37,944 nucleotides of DNA from a bacterium (GCA_900299405.1 OMJP01000014.1:1-37944), one strand, 5' to 3'. Shown: positions 8,415-17,540, numbered from the stretch's first letter. The notes: generated by a model not told the origin, from the sequence alone. Numbers and translations: made by a program.

Positions 8415-9212
8415 ATGAAAAAGACCGATCAGACAGTCCTTTTATTCAAAAAAAGCATTTTTAGCAGTTCCAAAGAATCTCTGCTAAATTCGCTTCGTGA
8501 AAAACTTATAAGGTCTAAAAAACCACTAGTGATCTTTACCCCCAACCCAGAACAGCTGGTTTTGGCGCGGAAAAACCCTGATTTTAGCAAGCATTTGGCT
8601 AGCGCAGACTACCTGATTCCAGACGGAATTGGCCTAATTTGGGCTGCCAAGCTGCTGAATTGGTTTGGCCGTGGCAAAGCGATTCGGGAACGAATTACAG
8701 GAATTGATCTCGCGACTGACTTCCTCGAGTGGGCTGCGCGGGAGGATTGGTCGGTGTTGCTCTTGGGGGGAAAGGGTTACCACCAGGCGGGAGATTCTGA
8801 GCTGCAGCTGAAAACTAGCTTACCAAAGTCAAAAAAATTGAAATTGCAGTGGCTGGAGGGTTACCAAAATGTGGCGCGCCGCACGACTGCCGAAGAAAAA
8901 ACCGTGCGCCAAACCATCAGTAAATTGAAGCCGCAACTAGTGCTGGTCGCCTTCGGCGCGCCGCAACAAGAACAGTGGGTCGTCGAACACCGCGACTTAC
9001 TCACCAAAGCCGGTACCAAAATCGTGATGGTCGTCGGTGGTAGCTTCGACGTACTGTTTGGCAAACTCAAACGCGCCCCACTATGGATGAGAGCGCTGGG
9101 TTTAGAATGGCTTTACCGCTTGCTCCAGGAGCCCCACCGCTGGCGTCGACAGTTGGCTTTACTGGAATTTATTTCTCTGACTTTTAAACAAGCCTTGAGT
9201 GGTAAAAAATAG
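8415..9212 (+). CDS. WecG/TagA/CpsF-family glycosyltransferase
   Basis: TPNPEQLVLARKN..., ADYLIPDGIGLIWAAKLL, ERITGIDLATDF, VAFGAPQQEQWV, VGGSFDVLFGKLKRAP. Confidence 0.92.
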   Translation: MKKTDQTVLLFKKSIFSSSKESLLNSLREKLIRSKKPLVIFTPNPEQLVLARKNPDFSKHLASADYLIPDGIGLIWAAKLLNWFGRGKAIRERITGIDLATDFLEWAAREDWSVLLLGGKGYHQAGDSELQLKTSLPKSKKLKLQWLEGYQNVARRTTAEEKTVRQTISKLKPQLVLVAFGAPQQEQWVVEHRDLLTKAGTKIVMVVGGSFDVLFGKLKRAPLWMRALGLEWLYRLLQEPHRWRRQLALLEFISLTFKQALSGKK

Positions 9213-9322
9213 CTCAAAACTGTTTTATTGCTTAATATATTGATACATTAATTAATAATAAAGTAAGCTTTGATCATCGAAGCCAATTTGTTGACGAAAA
9301 CCAACTTCAATACCAACAAAAA

Positions 9323-9341
9323 CCCCCACATAAAGTGGGGG
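9323..9341 (-). terminator. Intrinsic terminator of the downstream-reading minus-strand HTH gene
   Basis: CCCCCAC-ATAAA-GTGGGGG stem; minus-strand read-through gives GGGGGTTTTTG. Confidence 0.75.
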
Positions 9342-9365
9342 AATTTATTTCAATTTGAAAACAGT

Positions 9366-9641
9366 TTACTCTTCACCGTTGGGGTTGACGCCCAACAGCC
9401 ACATCACTGCTTCTTTTTTGTAGCGGCGGTCGCCACGGGAGTTGATCCGAATGGCGGGCAACTTGCCGCGTTTGCCCCAACGTTTGATGGTTAGGGGAGA
9501 GACTCGTAACAAATCTGCCACTTCACGGACCGTTAGGAGGTCAGGCAGATTATTGATATCGAGTTTCGCTGCGTCGGTCGCTCGTCCGGTTTTTTTGTTG
9601 TCGGATTCGTTGACCGTGCTGCTGGCAGAATTGTCGTTCAT
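9366..9641 (-). CDS. Helix-turn-helix (MerR/excisionase-type) DNA-binding protein
   Basis: LLTVREVADLLRVSPLTIKRWGKRGKLPAIRI; start at 9641 supported by AAGAAAGGACTTATG. Confidence 0.85.
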   Translation of the reverse strand: MNDNSASSTVNESDNKKTGRATDAAKLDINNLPDLLTVREVADLLRVSPLTIKRWGKRGKLPAIRINSRGDRRYKKEAVMWLLGVNPNGEE

Positions 9642-9841
9642 AAGTCCTTTCTTGCCAATAAAGTTACTACTAACTGCATACTTTGGCGCAGGCATCTTCG
9701 GTGAGAGTTGTTCGTATTTGGATCAAAATTTTCCAAACCTACATATAAAAGTAACAGAGTACGCGCAACTAGGTCAATAGGTGAATTCAAAAGGGATCAT
9801 TCTTTATCAGAGATCAACGGAAGATTATCTTCAATGAACCA

Positions 9842-9868
9842 AAAACCCCGCCTAAGTGACGGGGTTTT
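9842..9868 (-). terminator. Intrinsic terminator of rplJ-rplL
   Basis: AAAACCCCG ... CGGGGTTTT hairpin, T-rich on both strands. Confidence 0.75.
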
Positions 9869-9893
9869 CTTGTTTCAACTTTAAAGTCAAAAG

Positions 9894-10352
9894 TTATTTG
9901 AGTTCGACGACACAGCCGGCTTCTTCCAAAGCTTTCTTGGCTGCTTCAGCTTCCTCTTTCTTGACGCCTTCCAAAACTGGCTTGGGAGCTTCCTCCACAA
10001 AGGCTTTGGCATCACCCAAACCAAGGTCTGGTTTTAGGGTTCTGACGGCCTTGATAGCGGCAATTTTGTTCGAACCGCCATCTTTGAGGATGACATCAAA
10101 CTCAGATTGCTCTTCAGCTGGAGCGGCTTCACCGCCACCGGCTGCAGGCATAGCACCGCCCATCATGACGGGGGCAGCTGCGCTGACACCGAACTCATCT
10201 TCCAAAGCGGACACGAGGTCGGAGACTTCCATCAAAGATAATTCTTTGACAGCGTCGACAATCTTTTGTACTTTTGCAGGAAGTTTTTTAGCTTCTTTTT
10301 TCTCTTCTGCTGGAGCTTCCTGTTGTGTTTCTTTTTGTGTGTCTTCTGACAT
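9894..10352 (-). CDS. rplL: 50S ribosomal protein L7/L12
   Basis: EKTEFDVIL-like [72 protein letters not shown]. Confidence 0.97.
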   Translation of the reverse strand: MSEDTQKETQQEAPAEEKKEAKKLPAKVQKIVDAVKELSLMEVSDLVSALEDEFGVSAAAPVMMGGAMPAAGGGEAAPAEEQSEFDVILKDGGSNKIAAIKAVRTLKPDLGLGDAKAFVEEAPKPVLEGVKKEEAEAAKKALEEAGCVVELK

Positions 10353-10389
10353 ACAGTTCCTTTTCAGGTTAGTTAATTAATACTAGTGC

Positions 10390-10899
10390 TTATTCGGATT
10401 TTTGATCACGAACAGCACGCAGAGCGTAGACCAGATCTCGCTGACCAGCTTTGAGCACGTTGACTAGTCCATTGGCTGGACCCTTCAACTGCACTACCAG
10501 CATGGTAAGCAATTCTTCTTTGCCTGGCAGTTTGCTTAAAGTCTGGATCTCTTCGGCAGTGAGGATTTTGTCCTCCATCACGCCTTGTTTGATCACCAGC
10601 TTTTCGTGGTCTTCGTGGAACTTGAACAATGCTTTCAAAGCAGCCACGGCATCTTCATTGGAAAACACCAAGGCGTTCATACCCTCGAGAGACTCGCTGA
10701 GTTTACCTTTACCGACAGCGATGTCGATCAAAGTATTTTTGGTGACGAACATCTCGCCGCCCACCTCAGAAAGTGCCGCCCGCAGCTCGACTTGGTCATT
10801 GACCGAAGTACCGCTGTAGTCGACTACCACTGCTGATTTTGCAGCAGCAAACTTGTCTTGCAAGATCTTGACCTGGTCCAAGTTTTTTTGACTTGGCAT
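10390..10899 (-). CDS. rplJ: 50S ribosomal protein L10
   Basis: [50 protein letters not shown]; followed by rplL. Confidence 0.95.
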   Translation of the reverse strand: MPSQKNLDQVKILQDKFAAAKSAVVVDYSGTSVNDQVELRAALSEVGGEMFVTKNTLIDIAVGKGKLSESLEGMNALVFSNEDAVAALKALFKFHEDHEKLVIKQGVMEDKILTAEEIQTLSKLPGKEELLTMLVVQLKGPANGLVNVLKAGQRDLVYALRAVRDQKSE

Positions 10900-10999
10900 A
10901 AGCCGATCCTTTCTTGTAAATGCGCTGTGAAGATGTGTGTGCGAAGAGGAAAATGCTTATCAGCTAAGCAGAATTGCTCGGCTTGAAGCTAAAAGTTTC

Positions 11000-11062
11000 T
11001 CCTCGGTGCGCTATTTAATCCTGACTTCGGCTAGTGCCTCATCGGGAACACACTGTCTTCGG
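11000..11062 (-). ncRNA. Candidate ribosomal protein L10 leader (autoregulatory 5' UTR element)
   Basis: Minus strand CCGAAGACAG...GCGCACCGAGGAG upstream of rplJ, matching the conserved CCGNAGACAG/CCGAGG core as I remember it. Confidence 0.65.
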
Positions 11063-11073
11063 AATAGAGAAGT

Positions 11074-11101
11074 ATTGTATCATTAAACTCATGCGGCGCA
11101 A
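11074..11101 (-). promoter_or_regulatory. Candidate promoter for rplJL
   Basis: Minus strand TTGCGC-16 nt-TACAAT (11101..11074), upstream of the L10 leader and overlapping the divergent gene start. Confidence 0.5.
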
Positions 11102-13040
11102 GCTTTTAGCTAGCTTAATAGTAGGTGGATTGGCTTTGTTGCTGCCTACTCAAGTTTCCGCCAAAGAATATTACATCGATTCCCTAGAGATAAATGCGAC
11201 GATCAATGAGGATGGCTCGATGGAGGTGGTGGAGCAGCGGCATTATGATTTTCGCGATGATTTTCGTTTCGTTTACCAAACCATTCGTCACCGCCCGGAT
11301 GCGACGGTAGACAATCACCGCTCTGAGCCTTACGAGATCAGGATCAAAAGCCTGTGCGAGGGAGAGGTGTGCTATTCCTTCGTTCATCCTTCGACAGTCG
11401 ATATGGTTGATCGCCGTGCGAATGAAGCCGAGACCTTTACCGTGACGCAAAACGCAACCGAGACTTACTTGCAGTGGCATTTTTATGCCATTCGCGAACC
11501 AAAGACTTTTACTTTGACTTACTCAGTGGACAACGCTGTGACGCTGCATGAAGATGTGGCCGAGATTTACTGGCAATTTGTCGGTGACGAGTGGGAAGTC
11601 GGGCACAGCAACATCGAGATCGAAGTTAACCTTCCGCCTGGTTTGGATGGGGAAATGATTCAGGCTTGGGGGCATGGCAATCTGCAGGGGAGAGTGGAGA
11701 TTGTCGATGAGCAGACAGTAGTTTTTACCGCGCCTAGTACGGCGGTAGGGGAGTTTTTGGAGGGGCGGATTATTTTTCCGCGTGAGGTAATGACTGGTGG
11801 TGCAGCGGGGAGTGCTTCGCGAACATTGATTGTGGGGCAGGAAAATGAGTTTATCGAGCAGACGAAAAGAGTGCAGCAGCTACAGCAGTGGTTTGCCCTC
11901 GCGGCTGGCGGGTTGCTGTTGTGGAGCTGGGTGGTGGTCGTCAGGGAGATTTATCGCTACTGGCGTTTTGACCGCCAAGTCATCCCGCCAGCCAACCAAG
12001 CCGACCGCTTTTGGGAGCCACCAAGTGATTTGGAGCCAGCGCTGGTGGAGCAGTTGATCTCCGGAGCCAAAACTGTTTCCGCGCGCGCTTTTACTGCCAC
12101 AGCGCTGTCGCTGGTCCAGCAGAAATTTGTCAAAATCATCCGCAGCGAAAAAAAGCAGGGCTTTATTATTCAGGATTGGGAGTATGGTTTTGAACAGACT
12201 AGCAAAAAGAAAAACCTTACAGAACTGCAGCAAGACGTCTACGACTATATTTTCTATCGAGTGGGTAAAGGCAAGAAGCAAGTATGGTTCAAAGATTTGA
12301 TCGCTTACAACAAAAAATCTCCCACCAGTGCATACAGTTTTTTGCAAAGTTTGGGTAAAACTGCCTTCGCGCAAAATCTCAAACAAAATTTACTCGTTCA
12401 GGTCAAAAAATCTCGCTACAGAGAAACTTTTCGTCCGTTTGCTAGACCCGCACTGCTGTCGCTTTTATTACTTGTTGCTATCTTCATTTATGCCACTCAG
12501 CTATCAGCTGGCCAAGGTGACTCGCTTTTAGTTGTGATGATGATTGTTTTCCAGCTCAACTTGATTTTCCCAGGGGTAATTCTCTTGGTGGTCGCCGCTT
12601 TGCGTAGCAACCAACTGCGTCGCACGGATGAGGGTCTCAAAGAAGCTTCTTTGTGGAGAGCTTTCAAAGCCCACATGAATGATTACCAAAAAACCGCGAA
12701 ATACCCGATCGACTCGGTGATTTTGTGGGAAAAATATCTGGTTTATGGCACGCTGTTTGGGGTCTCGGCCAAAGCACTTTCTCAGCTGCCGATCGATTTC
12801 TCTGATAAAGAATTCCGTACCACTTCGACTTACTGGGGTGCTTACCATGGAGCTCATGCCAGTTCAGCCGCTGCCCAAACTGCCTCGCTAAGCTCATCAC
12901 TTAGTTCCGTTACTTCGGCGTTATCATCACTCTCCAGCTCGACTTCCCGCAGCTTTGGCGCCTCTGGCTCAGGTTCCTCAGGCGGTTTTTCCGGCGGTGG
13001 CGGCGGAGGCGGTGGCGGAGGTGGAGGAGGAGCAGGTTAA
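11091..13040 (+). CDS. DUF2207-type predicted membrane protein with poly-Gly C-terminus
   Basis: Signal peptide, YYIDSLEINATINEDGSMEVVEQRHYDF, TM helices, GGGFSGGGGGGGGGGGGGAG tail; start MRRKLLASL preferred over track start 11034. Confidence 0.85.
   Translation: MRRKLLASLIVGGLALLLPTQVSAKEYYIDSLEINATINEDGSMEVVEQRHYDFRDDFRFVYQTIRHRPDATVDNHRSEPYEIRIKSLCEGEVCYSFVHPSTVDMVDRRANEAETFTVTQNATETYLQWHFYAIREPKTFTLTYSVDNAVTLHEDVAEIYWQFVGDEWEVGHSNIEIEVNLPPGLDGEMIQAWGHGNLQGRVEIVDEQTVVFTAPSTAVGEFLEGRIIFPREVMTGGAAGSASRTLIVGQENEFIEQTKRVQQLQQWFALAAGGLLLWSWVVVVREIYRYWRFDRQVIPPANQADRFWEPPSDLEPALVEQLISGAKTVSARAFTATALSLVQQKFVKIIRSEKKQGFIIQDWEYGFEQTSKKKNLTELQQDVYDYIFYRVGKGKKQVWFKDLIAYNKKSPTSAYSFLQSLGKTAFAQNLKQNLLVQVKKSRYRETFRPFARPALLSLLLLVAIFIYATQLSAGQGDSLLVVMMIVFQLNLIFPGVILLVVAALRSNQLRRTDEGLKEASLWRAFKAHMNDYQKTAKYPIDSVILWEKYLVYGTLFGVSAKALSQLPIDFSDKEFRTTSTYWGAYHGAHASSAAAQTASLSSSLSSVTSALSSLSSSTSRSFGASGSGSSGGFSGGGGGGGGGGGGGAG
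12980..13036 (+). repeat. GGN simple repeat encoding the poly-glycine tail
   Basis: ggcggttttt ccggcggtggcggaggcggtggcggaggtggaggaggagcaggt. Confidence 0.8.
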
Positions 13041-13043
13041 TTG

Positions 13044-13238
13044 CTAACCAATTTTGTCACCCTCACCGTAGTTTTCGGTGTCTAGGTCAATGTTGTCAAT
13101 CGTGCGAATGTCTTGCCCCTCCACTGTTTCCACTTCGTATTGTCCTTCTTCTTTGTTTGGATCTTCTCCTTTTGGTCCGGAGCGCTCCTCTTCTTCATGA
13201 AGCTCTCTTGGTTTTAGGGTATTTTTATGACTTTCCAT
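13044..13238 (-). CDS. Small acidic hypothetical protein
   Basis: 64-aa ORF MESHKNTLKPRELHEEEERSGPKGEDPNKEEG...; charged low-complexity composition, SD-like aaaggaga upstream. Confidence 0.45.
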   Translation of the reverse strand: MESHKNTLKPRELHEEEERSGPKGEDPNKEEGQYEVETVEGQDIRTIDNIDLDTENYGEGDKIG

Positions 13239-13298
13239 ATCTCCTTTCGGAACTTATTAATTACTTTGATTATATTTGATGTTTTGGCCGATTTCCAC

Positions 13299-13328
13299 TT
13301 TTCAAAATCATTAGCTCTGTTATACAAT
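13299..13328 (+). promoter_or_regulatory. Candidate promoter of the thrS leader transcript
   Basis: TTTTCA (13299-13304)-18 nt-TACAAT (13323-13328); predicted start site ~13335/13336 coincides with the leader ATG. Confidence 0.6.
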
Positions 13329-13335
13329 CTCCTCA

Positions 13336-13383
13336 ATGTTGTTCCACAACGCTACCACCAGCACTACCGTTACTACCCGCTAA
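13336..13383 (+). CDS. Threonine-rich leader peptide MLFHNATTSTTVTTR
   Basis: 6 Thr codons among 15 codons, located just upstream of a terminator and thrS. Confidence 0.75.
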   Translation: MLFHNATTSTTVTTR

Positions 13384-13412
13384 GGGGAGGAGGTGTTGTG
13401 GCAGAAGCGCAG

Positions 13413-13435
13413 ACCCCGCCCCAGCGGGGTTTTTT
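13413..13435 (+). terminator. Attenuator terminator upstream of thrS
   Basis: ACCCCGC-CCCA-GCGGGGT followed by TTTTT. Confidence 0.85.
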
Positions 13436-13491
13436 GATGCGTAAAAGCAGTGGAACACTATAGAAAACCAAGTACAATAAAGAAAGGACTT

Positions 13492-15267
13492 ATGCCTGAC
13501 TCACAAGCTAACCACGACGAATTATTCAAGTTACGTCATACCGCGGAGCATGTCTTGACCATGGCGATGCATAATCTCTACGGCACTGACCAGGTAATCA
13601 TGGCCATGGGTCCCGCCACTGATGATGGCTTTTACTTTGACTTTGATTCCGGAGAAGATTTCAAACTATCCGAAGACCAATTTCCCAAAATCGAGACGGA
13701 AATGGAGCGTCTGATCGACCTCGATCTGCCGGTTTCCAGACAGGAAATCTCGGTGGAAGAGGGGCGAGAGATGTTTGCTGGCAACCCTTACAAACAAGAG
13801 TGGCTGGACGAAATCGAGGCGGCCGGAGAACAAGCCAGCGTCTATTGGCTCGGCGAACCAGGAAAGGAAGACTCATTCGCAGACTTGTGTCGCGGCCCTC
13901 ATGCCGCCAGCACGGGCGAGATCAAAGCCTTCAAACTCCTCAGTATCGCTGGTGCTTACTGGCGCGGCGACGAAAAAAACAAAATGCTGACCAGAGTTTA
14001 TGGCACAGCTTTTAGCTCTGCGGCAGAATTAGAGCAATATTTAAAGAACCTAGAGCTGGCCAAACAGCGCGATCACAAAAAACTAGGTCGCGAACTGGAT
14101 CTCTTTAGCTTTTCAGACTTGGTTGGCCCCGGATTGCCCCTGTGGTCTCCTAAAGGCACGATTCTACGCAACCTGCTCGATGACTTTGTGTGGCAGCTAC
14201 GCCAAGAAAAAGGCTACGAACAGGTCGAGATTCCTCACATCACCAAAAAAGATCTTTACGAAACCAGCGGCCACTGGGACAAGTTCGGCGATGAACTTTT
14301 CCGCATGACGACCAAAGAAGGCCATGAGTTCGTGATGAAGCCGATGAACTGTCCGCATCACACGCAGATTTATGCTCGCAAACAGTTCAGCTATCGCGAA
14401 ATGCCCCAGCGCTACGCCACCACGACCATGGTTTACCGTGACGAGCAGACGGGAGAGCTGAACGGTTTATCTCGAGTGAGAGCGATTACTCAGGACGATT
14501 CGCATGTTTTCTGTCGCCCCGAGCAGGTGGCCGACGAGGTCAATGCCGTCTGGGATATCGCCGAAGAGTTTTATCAAGCTTTTGATTTCAAACTAGACGT
14601 CCGACTGTCGCTACATGATCCCAACGAGCCCGACAAATACCTCGGTGGAGAGGAGCGTTGGCAAGCAGCTGAACAGCAGCTCAGAGAACTGGCCAAAAAA
14701 CGAGGCGTGGAAGCCACCGAAGCACCAGGAGAAGCGGCTTTTTATGGCCCCAAGGTTGATTTCATGGCCTACGACTCTCTCGGTCGCGAGTGGCAAGTAG
14801 CGACGATCCAGCTTGATTTCAACATGCCAGAGCGTTTTGACCTGTTCTGCATCAACGAAGCAGGCGATCAGGAGCGAGTAGTGATGATTCATGTGGCGAT
14901 CATGGGTTCGATCGAGCGGTTCTTGTCGATCCTGATCGAGCACTACGGCGGAGCATTTCCTCTCTGGTTGGCGCCCGAGCAGGTCCGGATTCTGCCGATT
15001 GCTGACCGCCACCACGATTACGCCCGAAAAATTGCCGATCAACTAGTCGCAGCAGACATCCGCGTGACGGTTGATAACCAAGGAGACCGTCTACCAGCCA
15101 AGATCAAGAGCGCCCAGCTAGACAAAATCCCCTACATGCTAGTCGTCGGCGATCAAGAAATGGAAAGCGGCGCAGTCAATGTCCGCCAAAGAGACGGCGA
15201 GCAGGAGAGTCTGGAGGTGGGTGAATTGGTAGAGAAGCTTACTGAAGAGATCTCGAGCAAAAAGTAA
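13492..15267 (+). CDS. thrS: Threonyl-tRNA synthetase (no TGS domain)
   Basis: Editing motif RHTAEH and CRGPH, MNCPHH, class II motifs, anticodon-binding C-terminus; start 13492 with AAGAAAGGACTTATG. Confidence 0.96.
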   Translation: MPDSQANHDELFKLRHTAEHVLTMAMHNLYGTDQVIMAMGPATDDGFYFDFDSGEDFKLSEDQFPKIETEMERLIDLDLPVSRQEISVEEGREMFAGNPYKQEWLDEIEAAGEQASVYWLGEPGKEDSFADLCRGPHAASTGEIKAFKLLSIAGAYWRGDEKNKMLTRVYGTAFSSAAELEQYLKNLELAKQRDHKKLGRELDLFSFSDLVGPGLPLWSPKGTILRNLLDDFVWQLRQEKGYEQVEIPHITKKDLYETSGHWDKFGDELFRMTTKEGHEFVMKPMNCPHHTQIYARKQFSYREMPQRYATTTMVYRDEQTGELNGLSRVRAITQDDSHVFCRPEQVADEVNAVWDIAEEFYQAFDFKLDVRLSLHDPNEPDKYLGGEERWQAAEQQLRELAKKRGVEATEAPGEAAFYGPKVDFMAYDSLGREWQVATIQLDFNMPERFDLFCINEAGDQERVVMIHVAIMGSIERFLSILIEHYGGAFPLWLAPEQVRILPIADRHHDYARKIADQLVAADIRVTVDNQGDRLPAKIKSAQLDKIPYMLVVGDQEMESGAVNVRQRDGEQESLEVGELVEKLTEEISSKK

Positions 15268-15276
15268 TTAACAAAG

Positions 15277-15645
15277 ATGCCGGAACATCAAAAATCTTCT
15301 CAAGAACCCCAGATTAAAGCGGATCAATTTTCTGACTGGTTGGATAATTTGGACCTCAGCGCAGAGCAAGTAGAACTAGAGTGCTTTCAATTTGAGTTTT
15401 CTCCTCCAACTTTAACAGTAGACATTACCGGAGCAAGCGAAGAAAGTATTAGAAAAACAGTAGAGAAAATCTATCAACAAGCCCACTCATTTGGTGCTGA
15501 AATAAGTGCCAAGGGATACGCGATTGATAAGCTGAAAAATTCTTTTTTGGGCAAAAATGAAACTGCTGTGGAGAATCAGGACGGCTTTCACTATGGATTG
15601 AAAGTGAAGTTCAAGCCAAAAAGAGAAACTAATTTAGTTCATTAA
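15277..15645 (+). CDS. Hypothetical protein
   Basis: 122-aa ORF immediately after thrS. Confidence 0.55.
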   Translation: MPEHQKSSQEPQIKADQFSDWLDNLDLSAEQVELECFQFEFSPPTLTVDITGASEESIRKTVEKIYQQAHSFGAEISAKGYAIDKLKNSFLGKNETAVENQDGFHYGLKVKFKPKRETNLVH

Positions 15646-15693
15646 ACTCAATCGTGTAATCTTCCTGTCTCTTTTGCCTTTTAAGATGGCTTT

Positions 15694-16023
15694 ATGCCAT
15701 GGAAGGTACTTTATTTTCAAACTGCCAGGGGAGATTATCCTGTTAGAGAATTTGTTGATGCTCAAGACAAGGCCTCTAAAGTTAAAGTGAAAATGTCTCT
15801 AAACTTACTAAAAAATCATGGCCCCTTTTTAAAACCACCTCTTATTAAAAAGATCACCAAAGATATCTACGAATTGAGAATAATTGGCAAGACTTCGATA
15901 AGAATTTTTTTCACTCCTTGGGGGAATGATTTTTATTTGCTGCATGGATTTGTCAAAAAAGCACAAAAGACCCCTGCCAAAGAAATTAAGATAGCTGTTG
16001 CGAGATTAAAATTATTAATATAA
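15694..16023 (+). CDS. RelE/HigB-superfamily (Gp49-like) toxin
   Basis: MPWKVLYFQTARGDYPVREFVDAQD...DIYELRIIGKTSIRIFFTPWGNDFYLLHGFVKKAQKTPAKEIKIA. Confidence 0.88.
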   Translation: MPWKVLYFQTARGDYPVREFVDAQDKASKVKVKMSLNLLKNHGPFLKPPLIKKITKDIYELRIIGKTSIRIFFTPWGNDFYLLHGFVKKAQKTPAKEIKIAVARLKLLI

Positions 16024-16035
16024 TATATAAGTTAT

Positions 16036-16356
16036 ATGAACATTTCTAAAAATAAAAGAAATCACTTACCCTACGAAGGCATCACAGAGGAAGATCTGCG
16101 GGATCCTGAGTTTCGTAGAGAATATGAAAGGCTGAAGCCTAAATTCGAGATGATCGAATCTTTGATAGAGGCCCGCCTGATTCATAATTTTACCCAAGAA
16201 GATTTGGCTGAGTTTATCGATAGCAAGCAACCCGTCATCTCTCGCCTGGAATCAGGAAAGTCCAACCCTACCGTTGGCTTTTTGCGTAAAGTAGCAGACG
16301 CCCTTAATGCAGATCTGAGGATAGAGTTTATTCCTCGGCAGACGGCTTCTCATTAG
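16036..16356 (+). CDS. XRE-family HTH antitoxin (HigA-like)
   Basis: HNFTQEDLAEFIDSKQPVISRLESGKSNPTVGFLRKVADALNADLRIEF. Confidence 0.88.
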   Translation: MNISKNKRNHLPYEGITEEDLRDPEFRREYERLKPKFEMIESLIEARLIHNFTQEDLAEFIDSKQPVISRLESGKSNPTVGFLRKVADALNADLRIEFIPRQTASH

Positions 16357-17536
16357 TTTTTTCCGAACCCTTTTCTGCTTCTTCCGGCGCTAACTCTTCT
16401 TGTCGCGGTATGTTTTTCAGCACCAGCCGGTCGACCGTAAACGGTGCCGCCAAAGAGATCATTTCCAGAGTAAAAATCGATAATTCGAAAGCACTGGGGA
16501 TCTGATTGGTGATGAAAAAAGCACCCAAACCAACCACAGAGGCCGTCGACAGAGTTTCTTTGAACATTTCTTGTTGAGTTTGGGTAATCACTAGTTGTTC
16601 TACCCCCATTCTTTTCGCCAGTTGGGTTTTGCGGGCGATTTTCGGGATGCCGTGATACATCAGCACCAGGAAAGTAGCGATCGCGGTCACTGTATTAAAA
16701 GTTCGATTGGGCACACTGATGTCGCCGCTAAAGATACTAACCTCCCAACCAACTGGGAAATGACGAACCACAAACCAGGCTAGCAGCATGAATAACAACA
16801 GATAACCAGTGGTGTAACGACCCCAGCGGTTGTCGAATAGCTGTTTCTCCACTTCTTCGCTTTGGCGTTTGCGAATCGAGCGGCGAGCGACATTGATCAA
16901 AATCTGCACCACTACTAAGCCAATCCAGACAGGAATCAGTACTTTCCAGCCAAAATCTACGGTTTCAGTAATAGCAGGGTAGGGGATTTTGAAGAAAATG
17001 TTTTCGATCGGATATTCTGGATAAGGCACCCAGCTGTAGAGCAAGTCAGGATTGATGGCCTTGCTGTAAAAATCAGTCAAAAACAATCGTCCGATCGAGA
17101 TATATGACACTAGCTGCATCACGAAATCGACTGAGTAAAACAAGAAAGTGAGGTTGCCCTGATGATAGTTTTTCTTGAGGAGAAAAGTTTGCTGTTCTTC
17201 AGATTTGATTTTCTCGATCGTGTTTTGAAACTCTTTAATACTGTTGGCTTTGATCACCCGGATCATGCGAAAGGGAACCAGCAGCAATGTTTGGAATATA
17301 CCTAAAATCACCACCGAGATCCACATGCTGTTGGTCAGTCCATAAAACAAAAACAAAATGCTGGCGTAGAACTGATAGCTTAGACCAGAGAAGAAAGCAT
17401 AGATCAGCAGCAGAATAATCACTGCCGAAAAAATCATGTTCAGTGTCGGCAGGGTGGTGCGCTGGCTGATGCGCGCGTCGCGGCTGAGCGTCGGTTGGTA
17501 TTTACCAGGCTGATTGGCAGCTTGATCTGGAGTCAT
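16328..17536 (-). CDS. Multi-pass membrane protein, unknown function
   Basis: 402-aa ORF with several hydrophobic segments; 3' end overlaps the convergent antitoxin by 29 bp. Confidence 0.75.
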   Translation of the reverse strand: MTPDQAANQPGKYQPTLSRDARISQRTTLPTLNMIFSAVIILLLIYAFFSGLSYQFYASILFLFYGLTNSMWISVVILGIFQTLLLVPFRMIRVIKANSIKEFQNTIEKIKSEEQQTFLLKKNYHQGNLTFLFYSVDFVMQLVSYISIGRLFLTDFYSKAINPDLLYSWVPYPEYPIENIFFKIPYPAITETVDFGWKVLIPVWIGLVVVQILINVARRSIRKRQSEEVEKQLFDNRWGRYTTGYLLLFMLLAWFVVRHFPVGWEVSIFSGDISVPNRTFNTVTAIATFLVLMYHGIPKIARKTQLAKRMGVEQLVITQTQQEMFKETLSTASVVGLGAFFITNQIPSAFELSIFTLEMISLAAPFTVDRLVLKNIPRQEELAPEEAEKGSEKTNEKPSAEE

Positions 17537-17540
17537 GGGA

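Noticed and set aside
9856-10380. 174-aa plus-strand ORF over rplL
   Set aside because: Ser/Ala-rich antisense translation of L7/L12
13240-13491. T-box riboswitch upstream of thrS
   Set aside because: No T-box core (AGGGTGGNACCGCG-like) is visible; the Thr-rich uORF explains the terminator better
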